Below are positions 1 through 9,997 of a stretch of 64,000 bases of DNA, one piece after another. The stretch spans positions 1 through 64,000 of the forward strand of contig NZ_JALJRW010000010.1 of the NCBI RefSeq assembly GCF_024519465.1, read 5' to 3'. The DNA comes from Stenotrophomonas sp. Ste86. Lineage in GTDB: Bacteria > Pseudomonadota > Gammaproteobacteria > Xanthomonadales > Xanthomonadaceae. A program made the translations under genes and the position numbers. The notes under the pieces are model-generated. The model was not told the origin of the DNA. It was given only the letters and a program-made list of their open reading frames with translations, and did no database searches. Each line of letters starts with the position of its first letter. Position 1 is the first letter of the stretch.

Positions 1-8
1 TTGGCGCT

Positions 9-130
9 GGTCGGTGGGTCGGGCGCTGGGCGCCCATGCCCTTGGAGGCGAAATAAAGGAGGAGGCCGCTCCGCGGCCAGAGGACATTCGCCGGAAAGGG
101 CATGGGGGCCCAGCGCCCGACCCACCGACC
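9..130. repeat. Long inverted repeat upstream of aceK
   Basis: Two 35-base arms, at 9-43 and 96-130, are reverse complements with one mismatch and are separated by 52 bases. RNA or single-stranded DNA from here could form a very stable hairpin. The arms carry no terminal GTAG, so this is not the REP type seen elsewhere in the window. It may be a small palindromic (MITE-like) element or a strong terminator for a gene left of the window. The rest of 1-285 shows no convincing gene. Confidence 0.7.
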
Positions 131-285
131 ACCGCGCCTGGGAAGGGTCAAAGCGCGCTTCATGCTCGCCACGCGGAGGGCAGAAGAGCCGTTCCATTGA
201 CCCCGCGGCCGAACAACCGTCGCCGCTACCCGGGCGCGTGTTTGGTGTCGTATGGTTGGGTCAGGTCTTTGATGGGTCTGCCTGC

Positions 286-2007
286 ATGCGTGGTGCCGAT
301 TGCGATGCTCGAGTGCTGGCGGAACTCATCCGCGACGGATTCGAGGCCTATCATGCGCGCTTTGCGGCGGTGACGCGGCGGGCGCGGGTGCGCTTTGAAA
401 CGCGTGACTGGGCCGGCGCGCGCGGTGACGCGGTGGAGCGGATCGGGCTGTATGACCACTGCATCGCGCAGACCGTGGATGCGTTGCGGCGCGCCGCCGG
501 CGATGCCATTGGTACGCGCGCGTTGTGGCTGCAGATACGCCAGGCCTACGCCGTGCTGCTCGATACCCTGATCGATGCCGAGCTGTACAAGACCTTCTAC
601 AACACCCTGGCGCGGCGGTTGTTCGCCACGCAGGGCGTGGATGCGGTGATCGAGTTCATGGCGATGGACGTGGAGCCCTCCGACGCGATCACCCATCCGG
701 TGGCGCGGCACAGCTATACCGTGTCGGCCAGCCGCCCCGCCGAAGCGCTGCTGCGGGTGCTGGGCGACTATCGCTTCGATGTCCCCTATGCGCACCAGCT
801 GCGCTGCGCGGCGGCGATCGCGGTGCGGCTGCAGGATGACCTGGCCCATTGGGGCGACTATCCGGTGCGCAGCATCGAGCTGCTGGACACGGTGTTCTAC
901 CGCGAACGTCGCGCCTATCTGGTCGGCCGGGTATTTGGCGAGCACCGTTTTTCCCCGTGCGTGATCGTGCTGGTCAACGATGGGCAGGGCCTACGCGCGG
1001 AAGCGGTATTGACTGGCCGCCGCGATGTGGCGCATCTGTTCGGGGTCTCGCGCAGCTATTTCCAGGCCGACCTGGCCACGGTCGGCGACGCGGTGGTGTT
1101 CCTGCGCAGCCTGCTGCCGGCCAAGCCCATCGATGAGATCTACACCGTGCTGGGCCGCGCCAAGCAGGGCAAGACCGAGCGCTACCGCACTTTCTTCCGG
1201 CACTTCCAGGATCATCCGGGCGAGCAGCTGGTGCACGCCGATGGCACGCCCGGCATGGTCATGGCGGTGTTCACCCTGCCCAGCTATCCGCTGGTGTTCA
1301 AGCTGATCCGCGACCGTTTCGCCTGGCCCAAGACGATGACGCGCCACCAGGTCGAAGAGAAGTATGCCCTGGTGTTCAACCTCGATCGCGTCGGGCGCCT
1401 GCTTGATGCGCAGCCTTATCGCTACCTGCGCTTCCCACGCGCGCGCTTTGCCCCGGCGCTGCTGGAGGAACTGCTGCACCAGTGCAGCGCCAGCGTCAGC
1501 GAAGACGGCGATGAGCTGGTGATCGCGCTGTGCTACGTGCAGCGCCGCTTCCGTCCGCTCAACCTGTACCTGCGCGAGCAGGGCGGCGATGGCCGGCGCA
1601 ACGCCGCGCTGGACTATGCGCAGGCCATTACCGACATGGCGCGCAACAACATTTTCCCCGGCGACATGCTGCCCAAGAACTTCGGCGTGTCGCGCCATGG
1701 GCGCGCGGTGTTCTACGACTACGACGAGCTGTGCCTGGTCAGCGAATGCAACTTCCGCGCGTGGCCGACGCCGCGCAACGAAGAAGACGCCTTGGCCGAC
1801 GAGCCGTGGTTCCAGATCGGGCCGCGGGATGTCTTCCCCGAGCGCTTCTGGATGTTCATGGGCTTGCCGGCAGCCGAGCTGGCCGCCGTGCGCGAGCGCT
1901 TCGGGCATCTGTTCGACCCGGCGTGGTGGCAGGGCCTGCAGGCGCGCTTCGCGACGGGCGATTTTCCCGATACCCCGCCTTATGCGGCCAACCATAGGTT
2001 GGCATGA
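286..2007 (+). CDS. aceK: Isocitrate dehydrogenase kinase/phosphatase AceK
   Basis: AceK phosphorylates and dephosphorylates isocitrate dehydrogenase in the cytoplasm and so sets carbon flow between the TCA cycle and the glyoxylate shunt. The protein is recognisable along its whole length. The nucleotide-binding stretch [10 protein letters not shown] lies near residue 320, a lysine in VFKLI at 339 fits the ATP-contacting lysine, and [10 protein letters not shown] (Asp460) followed by FYDYDE (Asp478/480) fits the catalytic and metal-binding part of this atypical kinase. The reading frame stays open to the left edge, but the ATG at 286 gives 573 aa, the usual family length; the extra upstream residues are low complexity and overlap an inverted repeat. 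The shunt genes aceA and aceB are not in the window. The next gene starts 57 bases downstream with its own ribosome binding site. Confidence 0.95.
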   Translation: MRGADCDARVLAELIRDGFEAYHARFAAVTRRARVRFETRDWAGARGDAVERIGLYDHCIAQTVDALRRAAGDAIGTRALWLQIRQAYAVLLDTLIDAELYKTFYNTLARRLFATQGVDAVIEFMAMDVEPSDAITHPVARHSYTVSASRPAEALLRVLGDYRFDVPYAHQLRCAAAIAVRLQDDLAHWGDYPVRSIELLDTVFYRERRAYLVGRVFGEHRFSPCVIVLVNDGQGLRAEAVLTGRRDVAHLFGVSRSYFQADLATVGDAVVFLRSLLPAKPIDEIYTVLGRAKQGKTERYRTFFRHFQDHPGEQLVHADGTPGMVMAVFTLPSYPLVFKLIRDRFAWPKTMTRHQVEEKYALVFNLDRVGRLLDAQPYRYLRFPRARFAPALLEELLHQCSASVSEDGDELVIALCYVQRRFRPLNLYLREQGGDGRRNAALDYAQAITDMARNNIFPGDMLPKNFGVSRHGRAVFYDYDELCLVSECNFRAWPTPRNEEDALADEPWFQIGPRDVFPERFWMFMGLPAAELAAVRERFGHLFDPAWWQGLQARFATGDFPDTPPYAANHRLA

Positions 2008-2064
2008 TTGGCCGGCAGTGCCTGCCTGCGCTACGCTTCGGTGCATCCACAAGGAGCAGGTGCG

Positions 2065-2940
2065 ATGCGTTCATTCCATATTCTTGCGCTGGCCCTCGCC
2101 GTCGGCGGTGTCGGTATGTCCATGGTCCCCGATGCAGCCTCGCAATCGCGGCGGGAGGTGCTGCAGCAGGCCGAGGCCAGCATGGTGCTGACTGGCCAGA
2201 TCGACATCGACGCCGACGGTCGGGTCGAGGCCTTCCAGATGGACAGGCGCGATCAGGTCAATGACATGATCGTGCGCTTCGTCGAGGAGACGGTGCAGAC
2301 CTGGCGGTTTGAACCTGGCCGCGTGGACGGGCGTGCGGTCAAGGCGCGGACCCCCGTCAGCATCCGCCTGGGCGGCAAGGTGCAGCCGGACGGCCGCCAG
2401 CAGGTTTCCCTGCTGGCAGCCAGCTTCGAGCAGTACGACGACACTTCCACCGACAACGTGACACGGCTGAAGCTGCCGCCGCCGGCCTTCCCCGAAGACG
2501 TGTACTACGCCGGCGGGCGCGGCGACGTGCTGCTGTTGCTGAAGATCGGTCGCGACGGCAAGGTAATTGACGTGGCCACCGAACAGGTCAACCTGCGCCT
2601 GGCCACCACCGAGGCCGGCATGCGCAAGATGCGCGACAAACTCTCGCGGGCCTCGATGGGGGCCGCGCGCAAGTGGACGTTCAAGGTGCCGACCACCGGT
2701 GAAAACAAGGACGATGCCAGCTGGACCGTGCGCGTGCCGGTGCGGTTTGCGTTCAATGATGGCCGGGAAGAGCGCTACGGCGTCTGGGATGCGTATATCC
2801 CGGGTCCGCGACAGCAGGCCCCGTGGCGCGCCGACAAAGCCCTGGCCGATGACAACGCCGACCTGCTGCCCGCCGGCGGCGTGTTCATGGCCGACGCAGC
2901 GCCCAAGGGGCCACAGTTGCTGACCCCGCTCGGTGGCTGA
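2065..2940 (+). CDS. Secreted protein with two TonB-C-like domains (paralogue 1)
   Basis: Function unknown. The 291-aa product starts with a signal peptide (cleavage probably near the ASQS stretch, residue 27) and has no other membrane segment, so it should be periplasmic. It holds two repeats of a fold reminiscent of the TonB C-terminal domain: first TGQIDIDADGRVEAF ending in TWRFEP, then VLLLLKIGRDGKVIDV ending in ARKWTFKVP. It lacks the N-terminal anchor and proline-rich spacer of true TonB, so it is unlikely to energise receptors by itself. The start is set by AAGGAG at 2051-2056. The next gene is a paralogue of the same size and architecture, so the pair is a tandem duplication. Confidence 0.7.
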   Translation: MRSFHILALALAVGGVGMSMVPDAASQSRREVLQQAEASMVLTGQIDIDADGRVEAFQMDRRDQVNDMIVRFVEETVQTWRFEPGRVDGRAVKARTPVSIRLGGKVQPDGRQQVSLLAASFEQYDDTSTDNVTRLKLPPPAFPEDVYYAGGRGDVLLLLKIGRDGKVIDVATEQVNLRLATTEAGMRKMRDKLSRASMGAARKWTFKVPTTGENKDDASWTVRVPVRFAFNDGREERYGVWDAYIPGPRQQAPWRADKALADDNADLLPAGGVFMADAAPKGPQLLTPLGG

Positions 2941-3023
2941 TCCGGCGCGCCAGCGCTGGGCCGATGTCGACGAATCGACCTGCGTGGTTTGCTAGGCTGG
3001 TGGTCCGATCAAGACAAGGAGTC

Positions 3024-3902
3024 ATGGCAATGTGGTCATCATTGCGTTGGATGTTGGTCGCCGGGATGGGCCTGGCTGGCGTGACCGGAAGCCCCGAAAG
3101 GGTCGAGGCGGCTCCCAGCATGCGGGCGTTGCAGGACCAGGTGGAATCGAGCATGCGGATTCACGGCAGCCTCGATATCGGTGCTGATGGACACGTGGTC
3201 GCGGTGCGCCTGAAGGACGAACAGGTGATCCCCGCCGGCGTGGTCGGCTTCGTCAAGGAATCGATGGCCGGCTGGGAATTCGAGCCGACGCTGCAGGATG
3301 GGAAGGCGGTGCCCATCACCACGCCGGTCTCGCTGCGCGTGGTCGGCAAGGTCCAGGGCGATGGCAGTGCACGGATCGAGATCCGCAGCGCCAGTTTCAT
3401 GGACTATCGGGAAGACGATCTGACCCGGCCGGCGCGGCTGAGCGGTTCGGTGCCGACCTATCCGGTGCGCACCGCCGGTCGCGGTGCCGCCGCCGACGTG
3501 TTCCTGCTGATCCAGGTGGGCCGCGATGGCAAGGTGCGCAATGTCGCCGCCGAGCAGGTCAACCTGCGCGTGCTGGTGCCACCGCGCCAGCTCGACACGG
3601 TCCGCACTGCATTTGCCAACAGCGCCATCCAGGCGGTCCGTGACTGGCAGTTCCGCATCCCCACGCAGGGCCCATTGGCCGATCGCGAGACCTGGGTGGT
3701 GCGGTTCCCGGTGCGCTACGCCGACCAGCGTCCCTCGGGTGACGTTCCCGCATGGGAACCGTACCTGCCCGGCCCGCGCCAGCGGGCGGCGTGGCAGCAG
3801 CCCGAGCGCGTGACGGTAGCGCCGGACGCGCTGGGTGACGGCGTGTATGTGGCCGGCGACACCCGCGGCCCGGTCCTCAAGACGGTGCTCGGCCAGGGCT
3901 GA
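3024..3902 (+). CDS. Secreted protein with two TonB-C-like domains (paralogue 2)
   Basis: This 292-aa protein parallels the preceding gene along its length: signal peptide ending around VEAAPS, a first unit GSLDIGADGHVVAV ending in GWEFEP, a second unit VFLLIQVGRDGKVRNV ending in DWQFRIP, and a shared PGPRQ(R/Q)A motif near the C terminus. The start has AAGGAG just upstream at 3015-3020. The gene pair may be co-transcribed (83-base gap). It converges on a diguanylate cyclase gene 64 bases away. The function is not known; a periplasmic binding or scaffold role is a guess from the TonB-C-like fold. Confidence 0.7.
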   Translation: MAMWSSLRWMLVAGMGLAGVTGSPERVEAAPSMRALQDQVESSMRIHGSLDIGADGHVVAVRLKDEQVIPAGVVGFVKESMAGWEFEPTLQDGKAVPITTPVSLRVVGKVQGDGSARIEIRSASFMDYREDDLTRPARLSGSVPTYPVRTAGRGAAADVFLLIQVGRDGKVRNVAAEQVNLRVLVPPRQLDTVRTAFANSAIQAVRDWQFRIPTQGPLADRETWVVRFPVRYADQRPSGDVPAWEPYLPGPRQRAAWQQPERVTVAPDALGDGVYVAGDTRGPVLKTVLGQG

Positions 3903-3966
3903 GCCGCCGTCGTCGACGTCGCTGTGGATCAGCGGCGCCGAGGTGGCCCCGGCGCCGCCCGCACCC

Positions 3967-5535
3967 TCACGCGTGCGGGTACACCACCGTGCGATTGCGG
4001 CCCTGTTCCTTGGCCATGTACAGCGCCTTGTCGGCAAGTCGCAGCGCCTGCAGCGGGTCGTCGTGGTAGCTGGGGTAGTGGGCTATGCCGAGTGACACCG
4101 TGACCGAGCCGACCTCTTCGAACACCTCGGCCGCCACCTGCAGGCGCAGGCGCTCGGCGATGCGTGCCGAGGCCTCGGTGTCGATGCCCGGCAGCAGGAT
4201 CAGGAATTCCTCGCCGCCGTTGCGGCACAGCAGGTCGGTATCGCGCGAATCGTCGCGCATCAGCTGCGCGATGCGCAGGATCACCGCGTCGCCCACCGCA
4301 TGCCCGAAGCGGTCGTTGATGGTCTTGAAGCGGTCGATGTCCAGCGCGATGATCCCGAACGGCTGCCCGCGCGCCTGCCAGTCCTCCAGCCCCTGCTGCA
4401 GCCCGCGCCGGTTCTGCAGGCCGGTGAGCGGGTCGGTCATGCTGGCACGGTTGAGCTTGCCGATACGGTCCTGCAGCAGGTTGAAGCTGTACAGCAGCGC
4501 CTGCTTGAGCTGTGCCACTTCGTAGTACCAGGCGCGGATGCTGCTGACATGGCGGATGGCGATGCCGGTGTCGCGGTTCTGCACGTTGCGCGCCAGCTGC
4601 CACAGCGGCAGCGAGATGCGCCGGGCAAACCACCAGGTGATCAGCAGCGACAGCACGCCCAGCGGTATGGCGTTCCAGATCACCGCTGCCATCAGCGTGG
4701 ACAGCGCCGACAGCGTCGCCTCGGTCGGACGCTGGGCAACCACACCCCAGCCGACGATCGGCACCGGTGCATAGCCGGCCAGCATCTGCACGCCGTGGCT
4801 GTTGCGCACCTGCTGGGCGCCGGAGTGGCCCTTGCTGACCGCCTGCACCACCGGGTTTTCCATCGCGACCTGACCGACCCGGGCCGGCTCGATGTGGTAC
4901 AGGATGCGGCCGTTGCGGTCGACCACGTACAGGTAGGAGCCATCGCGGTAGTAGTGCTTGCCCAGCAGCGTCTGCAGGATGCTGCGCTCGCGCAGGTAAA
5001 TGGTGCCGCTGACGTAGCCCTTGTACTGGCCCTGCGCGCTGAAGATCGGGTGCGAGATCGCCACCAGCAGCCGTCCCGTGGCGGACTGGTAGGGATCGCT
5101 GATGAACGGCATGCGCCGCGCCAGCGCTTCCTTGTTGCCGCGGCTGTTGAGCACCACGCCCTGCAGGGCCAGGCTCTGCGGCGAGGTAGCCAGCACGGTG
5201 CCGGCCGGGTCGACGATCAGCACCGAATTGAAACTGTTGGTCTGCAGCTGCAGGCGCGCCGCCTCGGCTTCAAGTTCGCTGCGGTCGTGCGCGCGCTGGC
5301 CCAGCGTGGTGGCGCTGTAGGCCAGCTGCTGCTGCGCGGACTGGATGAAGTTCTGGGTGGTCTCGGCCAGCTTGCTGGCATACACCCGGTTGGCTTCCAG
5401 GGTATTGCCGATCAACTGCTCGCGCTGCACCCGGTAACTGGCGTGCAGCGTGTTGGCCAGCGCGATCAGGGCACTGAGCAGGGCCAGGGCAAGGATCAGC
5501 TTGCCCAGGTTGAGGCGGGTCGAAAACGGGCGCAT
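3967..5535 (-). CDS. Membrane diguanylate cyclase with periplasmic sensor domain
   Basis: Makes cyclic di-GMP from two GTP at the inner membrane. The 522-aa protein has a transmembrane segment at about residues 10-32, a periplasmic region of about 250 residues that resembles a double-Cache sensor, a second transmembrane segment at about 280-305, a short linker, and a C-terminal GGDEF domain. The active-site GGEEF lies at about 440-444, and RDTD sits five residues before it at 431-434, the correct place for the product-inhibition I-site, so the enzyme is predicted active and feedback inhibited. DPLTGLQNRRG marks the domain start. The ATG at 5535 puts the first hydrophobic segment at the N terminus; longer starts would add low-complexity sequence. 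The signal is unknown. Confidence 0.9.
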   Translation of the reverse strand: MRPFSTRLNLGKLILALALLSALIALANTLHASYRVQREQLIGNTLEANRVYASKLAETTQNFIQSAQQQLAYSATTLGQRAHDRSELEAEAARLQLQTNSFNSVLIVDPAGTVLATSPQSLALQGVVLNSRGNKEALARRMPFISDPYQSATGRLLVAISHPIFSAQGQYKGYVSGTIYLRERSILQTLLGKHYYRDGSYLYVVDRNGRILYHIEPARVGQVAMENPVVQAVSKGHSGAQQVRNSHGVQMLAGYAPVPIVGWGVVAQRPTEATLSALSTLMAAVIWNAIPLGVLSLLITWWFARRISLPLWQLARNVQNRDTGIAIRHVSSIRAWYYEVAQLKQALLYSFNLLQDRIGKLNRASMTDPLTGLQNRRGLQQGLEDWQARGQPFGIIALDIDRFKTINDRFGHAVGDAVILRIAQLMRDDSRDTDLLCRNGGEEFLILLPGIDTEASARIAERLRLQVAAEVFEEVGSVTVSLGIAHYPSYHDDPLQALRLADKALYMAKEQGRNRTVVYPHA

Positions 5536-5705
5536 GGGGGCGTTCAGACTGGCAGGGTGCAGCGCCAGCCGAGGGACGGATGGAACGGCAACGGTGGAGC
5601 AATCAGGAGCGCACGATTTCCCCGCTCCCGGGCGGACTACGGTCACGGCGCGGATTATTGCGGATTCCGCAGCTGCGTGGGTGAAGCGGCTGCGTGCCGC
5701 AGCAC

Positions 5706-6722
5706 TCAGCGCTCCAGGCGCTTGCGCAGCACGCTGCGCACGTTGCCGGCCGTGGTGGCATCCAGCGGTGCCAGCACGCCGCGCACGTGTGCGGGAATAT
5801 GCGCGCGGGTTCCCTCGCCGGCCTCGAACACGTAATGATCGAACACCTCCCGCCAATGCGAGCGTTGCGTGGGTGGCAGCTCGCGCAGGGCCAGCATCGC
5901 CAGCATCAGGGCATTCATCGGTGCATCCATCCACGCCGGTACCGGTCGCCACCAGGTGTTGACCAGGACGTTGAACGCCTCCAGGCCTTCCATGTGGTGC
6001 CACCACAACGAGGGAATGAACACCGCATCGCCCGGGCCCAGCTCGGCGACCTGGGCCTGTGCGAGCGCCTGGGGGAAGCGCGGGAAGCGCTGCAGGTCCG
6101 GCGCGGCGAAGTCGACCAGGCTGACCGCCTGGCCGGCCGGGGTGAAGTCCAGCGGCCCGATGTACAGGTTGTCGATCTGCCCGGGTGGGAACAGCGTCAC
6201 CCGGCGCCGCCCGGCCGCCACGCAGGCCAGGTTGTCCGGCACGTCCTGGTGGGCGGCGATGCGCGAGCGGTTGCCGATCCAGATGCTGGTCAATGGATCG
6301 GGCACGCCGAGCGCGAGCGGATTGGCCGCCGCGAAGCCGGGCAGGAAACTGTCGAGCGTGGTGGAGGCGACGTAGATGGTGGGCGGGGCCGCTTCGCCCT
6401 GGTATTTGAGCAGCGTGTCCAGCACTACCTTCAGCGCGATCTGCTCGCGGCGGAAGTTGAAGCCGCTCATGTCCGCGTTGTAGAAGATCCGGCCCTGCGC
6501 CTGCGGTGCGGCCGTGGTGGCGGTGACCGGCATCTGGCCATGGTCGAACTGCTTGAGATGGCGCACCGCGGACGCCGCCGAGTCACGCGCGGCGGCCACC
6601 ATCGGCCAGTGGGCGACCAGTCCGCGCAGCACCTTCGGGGTGGTCCACGACGGCAGAAGCGCGGGCAGTTGCGCCGGATCCAGATCCGGGATCTCGTCGA
6701 TCGGGCCGGGCAGGGGGGACAT
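5706..6722 (-). CDS. JmjC/cupin-8 domain protein, probable Fe(II)/2-oxoglutarate oxygenase
   Basis: A 338-aa cytoplasmic protein of the cupin_8/JmjC-like superfamily, whose members are iron- and 2-oxoglutarate-dependent hydroxylases. The metal site is visible as HQD (His158, Asp160) in AAHQDVPDNL, with a distal histidine in SLWWHHMEG (His242 or 243). The substrate cannot be told. The ATG at 6722 has GAGG at good spacing; an in-frame ATG at 6728 lies directly against that GAGG and is less likely. It lies downstream of a large TonB-dependent receptor on the same strand, an arrangement common in Xanthomonadaceae carbohydrate-uptake loci. The 126-base gap contains a GC-rich hairpin (6804-6811 with 6817-6824) without a T run, so co-transcription is possible. 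Confidence 0.8.
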   Translation of the reverse strand: MSPLPGPIDEIPDLDPAQLPALLPSWTTPKVLRGLVAHWPMVAAARDSAASAVRHLKQFDHGQMPVTATTAAPQAQGRIFYNADMSGFNFRREQIALKVVLDTLLKYQGEAAPPTIYVASTTLDSFLPGFAAANPLALGVPDPLTSIWIGNRSRIAAHQDVPDNLACVAAGRRRVTLFPPGQIDNLYIGPLDFTPAGQAVSLVDFAAPDLQRFPRFPQALAQAQVAELGPGDAVFIPSLWWHHMEGLEAFNVLVNTWWRPVPAWMDAPMNALMLAMLALRELPPTQRSHWREVFDHYVFEAGEGTRAHIPAHVRGVLAPLDATTAGNVRSVLRKRLER

Positions 6723-6848
6723 GGACATCCTCGGGGGATGGAGGGGATGGCGCCCACCGTAGCGCACGGCAGGCGCGTGAAGCGACCGATCGCAAGGCGG
6801 AGCGGCCGCTCGCATGGAGCGGCCGACCGACGGGCGGCCCGGGTGGGA

Positions 6849-9848
6849 TCAGAACTTGTAGCGCACGCCGAACATGTAACGCGGGCCGGTCTGGGTGGCG
6901 TAGCGCAGCATGTTGGTGTGGCGCGAGTAAGTGCGCATGGTTTCGTCGGTGAGGTTGATCGCTTCCATGCTCAGGGTGAGCTGGTCGCTGACCGCGTAGC
7001 TGATGTTCAGATCCAGCTGGCCATAGGCATCGGTGTAGTTGGGGTTCGGGCCCTGGCCACCGATGCCGTTGAGGAACGTGTCGCGCCAGTTGTAGGCCGC
7101 ACGCACCTGCCAGTTGTACTTCTCGTAGAACAGCACCAGGTTGGCCGAATCGCTCAGGCCGATCATCGGGTACTGGTCGCCCAGGCTCAGGTTGTCGAAG
7201 GTCAGCCCGGACTTCACCTTGGTGTAGTTGGCGGCCAGCCCGAAACCGGTCTGCCCGAACAACTGCTGCACGCTCAGTTCCCAGCCGTCCAGGTGGTCCG
7301 AACGCTGGTTGGCCGGCACGGTGATGTCGAACCCGGCCACCGGGTCGCCGGGCTGGCCGACGATGGTGCCGGTGCGCTGCCCGGCCGAGTTGGTGCCGGT
7401 GGCGGTCACGCCCGGATCGCCGTCGTGGTTGGCGAAGATGTAATCGCGGATGCACGGCATGTCGGTGACGCCGCAGCCCGATGCCAACGCCTCGTTCCAG
7501 TAGGTGCCGCCCACCGGCGTATGCAGCCCGGCGCTGTTGTCGCGCACGATGGTGTTGCTGATGAAGTTCTTGATGTTCTTGCGGAAGAAGCCGACCGAGG
7601 CGTAGCTGGATTGGCCGTAGTACCACTCCAGCGACAGGTCGAAGTTGTCCGACAGCAGCGGCTCCAGGGCCGGGTTGCCGCGTGAGCCGGTGCCGCCCTG
7701 GGTGCGCACGATGTTGTCGAAGCGCCGACCGCTGTCGATCTGGGTCCAGCCGGGCCGGCCGATGCTGCGGCTGTAGCTGCCGCGCAGCGCGAGTGTTTCG
7801 GACAGGTCCAGCTTCAGGTCCACGTTGGGCAGCACGTAGTCGTACTTGCCCTTGCCGCCGATGAAGGTGCCCTCGGCGGCGTAGCCCAGGTTGAACTCAT
7901 TGGCCGAGCCCCAGTTGATGCTGGTCGGTACGCGCACCAGCGCGGTCGATTCCACCTCGGTCTGCTCGTAGCGCACGCCGGCGGCCACATGCAGCGGCAT
8001 CGACCCGTCGAAGGTGGTGCGGTACTGCAGGTAGGCGCTCTTGGAGGTTTCGGTGGTGCGGATGTCTTCGGTGTACTCGGTGGGCGCCAGGTAGCAGGTG
8101 GGGCAGGGCGGCTCGCCGTTGGCGGCGACCTGGCCGGCGCGCTCGCGCAGGCGGTCGAAGTCGAATACCAGGAACTGCCCGGTCAGGCGCGGATCGCTGT
8201 GGCCGGAGAACGCATCGAAGTACCTGGCCATGTCATCGGCGTACCAGATGCTGTCGTCGTAGTCGGCCGGACTGCCCAGGCCGCCCCACGTGTCGCGCTG
8301 CATGATCGCCGAGGCCGAGCGGTTCTCCACCTTGGTGTGGCCTACGCCGAAGTCCAGCGCGGAATAGTCGGCGAACTTGAACGTACCGCGGCCCTGGTAC
8401 TGCTGCACCTTGGATTTGTTGTAGCTGTTCTGGAACACCGAACCGGTGACCAGCGCATCGGCGGCCTGCACGCCGCCCGGCGGCAGCGCGATGTTGATGA
8501 TCGGCAGGTCGCCGCTGTAATCCACCGTGGTCTTGCCGCGCACGAAGGCGGCCACGCCGAGTACGCCAGCAGAGCCGTACGGGCCATCGGGCTGGGATTC
8601 GGCGGTGGAGTTGTGGACGTCGAAGGACAGGTCCAGCGCGTCGTTCACTTCCCAGTCCACGTTGAAGCCGAGCGAGTCCATGGTGTTCTTGGTGGCCAGC
8701 TTCATGCCGCCCATCGACACGTCCGAGTTGGTCATGTCCTCGCTGTAGATGATCGGCGCCGATATCGGGCCGTTGGTCCAGGTGCTGTCGCCGGGCCCGT
8801 AGTTGAACCACACCGAGAGTTCGCTGCGCTGCTGCTGCACCTTGTTTTCCACGTAGGTGTAATCGAGCGTGGTGGTGATGTTGTCCGCTGGCTTCCACTG
8901 GAAGGTGGCCTGGCCGTTGGTGCGCTGGCGCTGCACGCCATTGACGTTGTAGGCGGTGTTCTGCGGGCGCGCGTACACATCGCTGGGGCCGGGGCGGTTC
9001 TGGATGCGGTCCGCGTAGCCCTGGCCCGGCTGCGGCAGGGCGCGCCAGTCGCTGCTTTCATTGCCGTAGAAGGTGGCCCAGCCTTCGGCCACGGTGGCCT
9101 GGTTGAAGCCGGAGTCGCGCTCCTGGTAGCTACCGCTCAGGGTCACGCCGAAGCGGTCGTCGGCGTAGCGCTGGCTGAAGATGCCCGACAGTTCGCCGGT
9201 GACGCTGGAGCCCTGCAGGGTACGCGGCAGGTTGTCGTTGGAGCTGTCGTTGACCGCCTTCAGGCCGAGGCTGATCACCGGCTCGGATTCCAGCGGACGC
9301 ATCGTCTTGATGTCGATGGTGGCACCGATGCCGCCGGTGGGATTGTCGGCGCGGGTGGTCTTGTACACCTCCACCGCCGAGATCGACTCGGAGGCGATGT
9401 TGGCGAAGTCGAACGAGCGCGAGCCGGACAGTCCGCCACCGCCGTTGCCGAGGTTGGAGGACGGCATCTGGCGGCCGTTGAGCAGCACCAGGTTGAAGTC
9501 CGGGCCGATGCCGCGCACGGTCACCTTGGAGCCTTCGCCGCTGGAGGTGCGGTCGATCGATACGCCGCTGATGCGCTGCAGCGATTCGGCCAGGTTGGTA
9601 TCGGGGAACTTGCCGATGTCTTCGGCGACGATACCGTCGACCACGCCCTGGCTGTCGCGCTTGAGGTTCATCGACGAGGTGAGGCTGCCGCGGATGCCGG
9701 TGACCTGCACCGCGTCCAGCGTGGTCGGGTCGGGCGCCTCGCCCGTGGCCGGGCGGGTCGGATCCTGCGCCCAGGCAGGGCTGGCCAGCACGGCCAGCAG
9801 CGCGGAAGTGAGCATCGCCTTGCGGGGTACGACCTTGTACGTCTTCAT
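6849..9848 (-). CDS. TonB-dependent outer-membrane receptor, carbohydrate-locus type
   Basis: Outer-membrane active transporter, predicted to import an oligosaccharide with energy from TonB-ExbBD. The 999-aa protein has a signal peptide ending at AWAQ (about residue 28), a TonB-box-like stretch DAVQVTGIR near residue 45, a plug domain (AESLQRISGVSIDR, VRGIGPDFNLVLLNGRQMP) and a long beta-barrel ending in an aromatic residue (GVRYKF), as the barrel-assembly machinery expects. The size and the VTGIRGSL/GKFPDTNLAESLQ signature fit the large sugar-uptake receptors of Xanthomonas and Caulobacter. GGGAG precedes the ATG. A near-perfect palindrome lies 89 bases upstream, and the divergent neighbour is a sugar permease, so the substrate is probably a glucoside. 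No siderophore gene is nearby. Confidence 0.93.
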   Translation of the reverse strand: MKTYKVVPRKAMLTSALLAVLASPAWAQDPTRPATGEAPDPTTLDAVQVTGIRGSLTSSMNLKRDSQGVVDGIVAEDIGKFPDTNLAESLQRISGVSIDRTSSGEGSKVTVRGIGPDFNLVLLNGRQMPSSNLGNGGGGLSGSRSFDFANIASESISAVEVYKTTRADNPTGGIGATIDIKTMRPLESEPVISLGLKAVNDSSNDNLPRTLQGSSVTGELSGIFSQRYADDRFGVTLSGSYQERDSGFNQATVAEGWATFYGNESSDWRALPQPGQGYADRIQNRPGPSDVYARPQNTAYNVNGVQRQRTNGQATFQWKPADNITTTLDYTYVENKVQQQRSELSVWFNYGPGDSTWTNGPISAPIIYSEDMTNSDVSMGGMKLATKNTMDSLGFNVDWEVNDALDLSFDVHNSTAESQPDGPYGSAGVLGVAAFVRGKTTVDYSGDLPIINIALPPGGVQAADALVTGSVFQNSYNKSKVQQYQGRGTFKFADYSALDFGVGHTKVENRSASAIMQRDTWGGLGSPADYDDSIWYADDMARYFDAFSGHSDPRLTGQFLVFDFDRLRERAGQVAANGEPPCPTCYLAPTEYTEDIRTTETSKSAYLQYRTTFDGSMPLHVAAGVRYEQTEVESTALVRVPTSINWGSANEFNLGYAAEGTFIGGKGKYDYVLPNVDLKLDLSETLALRGSYSRSIGRPGWTQIDSGRRFDNIVRTQGGTGSRGNPALEPLLSDNFDLSLEWYYGQSSYASVGFFRKNIKNFISNTIVRDNSAGLHTPVGGTYWNEALASGCGVTDMPCIRDYIFANHDGDPGVTATGTNSAGQRTGTIVGQPGDPVAGFDITVPANQRSDHLDGWELSVQQLFGQTGFGLAANYTKVKSGLTFDNLSLGDQYPMIGLSDSANLVLFYEKYNWQVRAAYNWRDTFLNGIGGQGPNPNYTDAYGQLDLNISYAVSDQLTLSMEAINLTDETMRTYSRHTNMLRYATQTGPRYMFGVRYKF

Positions 9849-9936
9849 GAAAGCTCCCTCCCCAGGGAAATCGATAATGGCGTCCTACGGCGTGATGGCA
9901 CGGTTCAACCGCACACGGGCCGGATTGGGGGCCATC

Positions 9937-9954
9937 GTTGACAGCGTTGTCAAC
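9937..9954. promoter_or_regulatory. Putative LacI-family operator, receptor side
   Basis: GTTGACAGCGTTGTCAAC is an 18-base palindrome with one mismatched pair. Its centre matches the perfect TGACAGCGCTGTCA site in front of the GH3 gene. Even-length palindromes with a central CG are typical of LacI-family operators, and a LacI-type gene is in this locus. It lies 89 bases upstream of the receptor start. Confidence 0.65.
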
Positions 9955-9997
9955 AATCGACCCTGCCATTGCGGATCCGCCCGGCACGGGCGCCACG

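Noticed and set aside
7989-9941. A 650-codon plus-strand frame opposite the TonB-dependent receptor
   Set aside because: Antisense shadow of a well-supported receptor gene.
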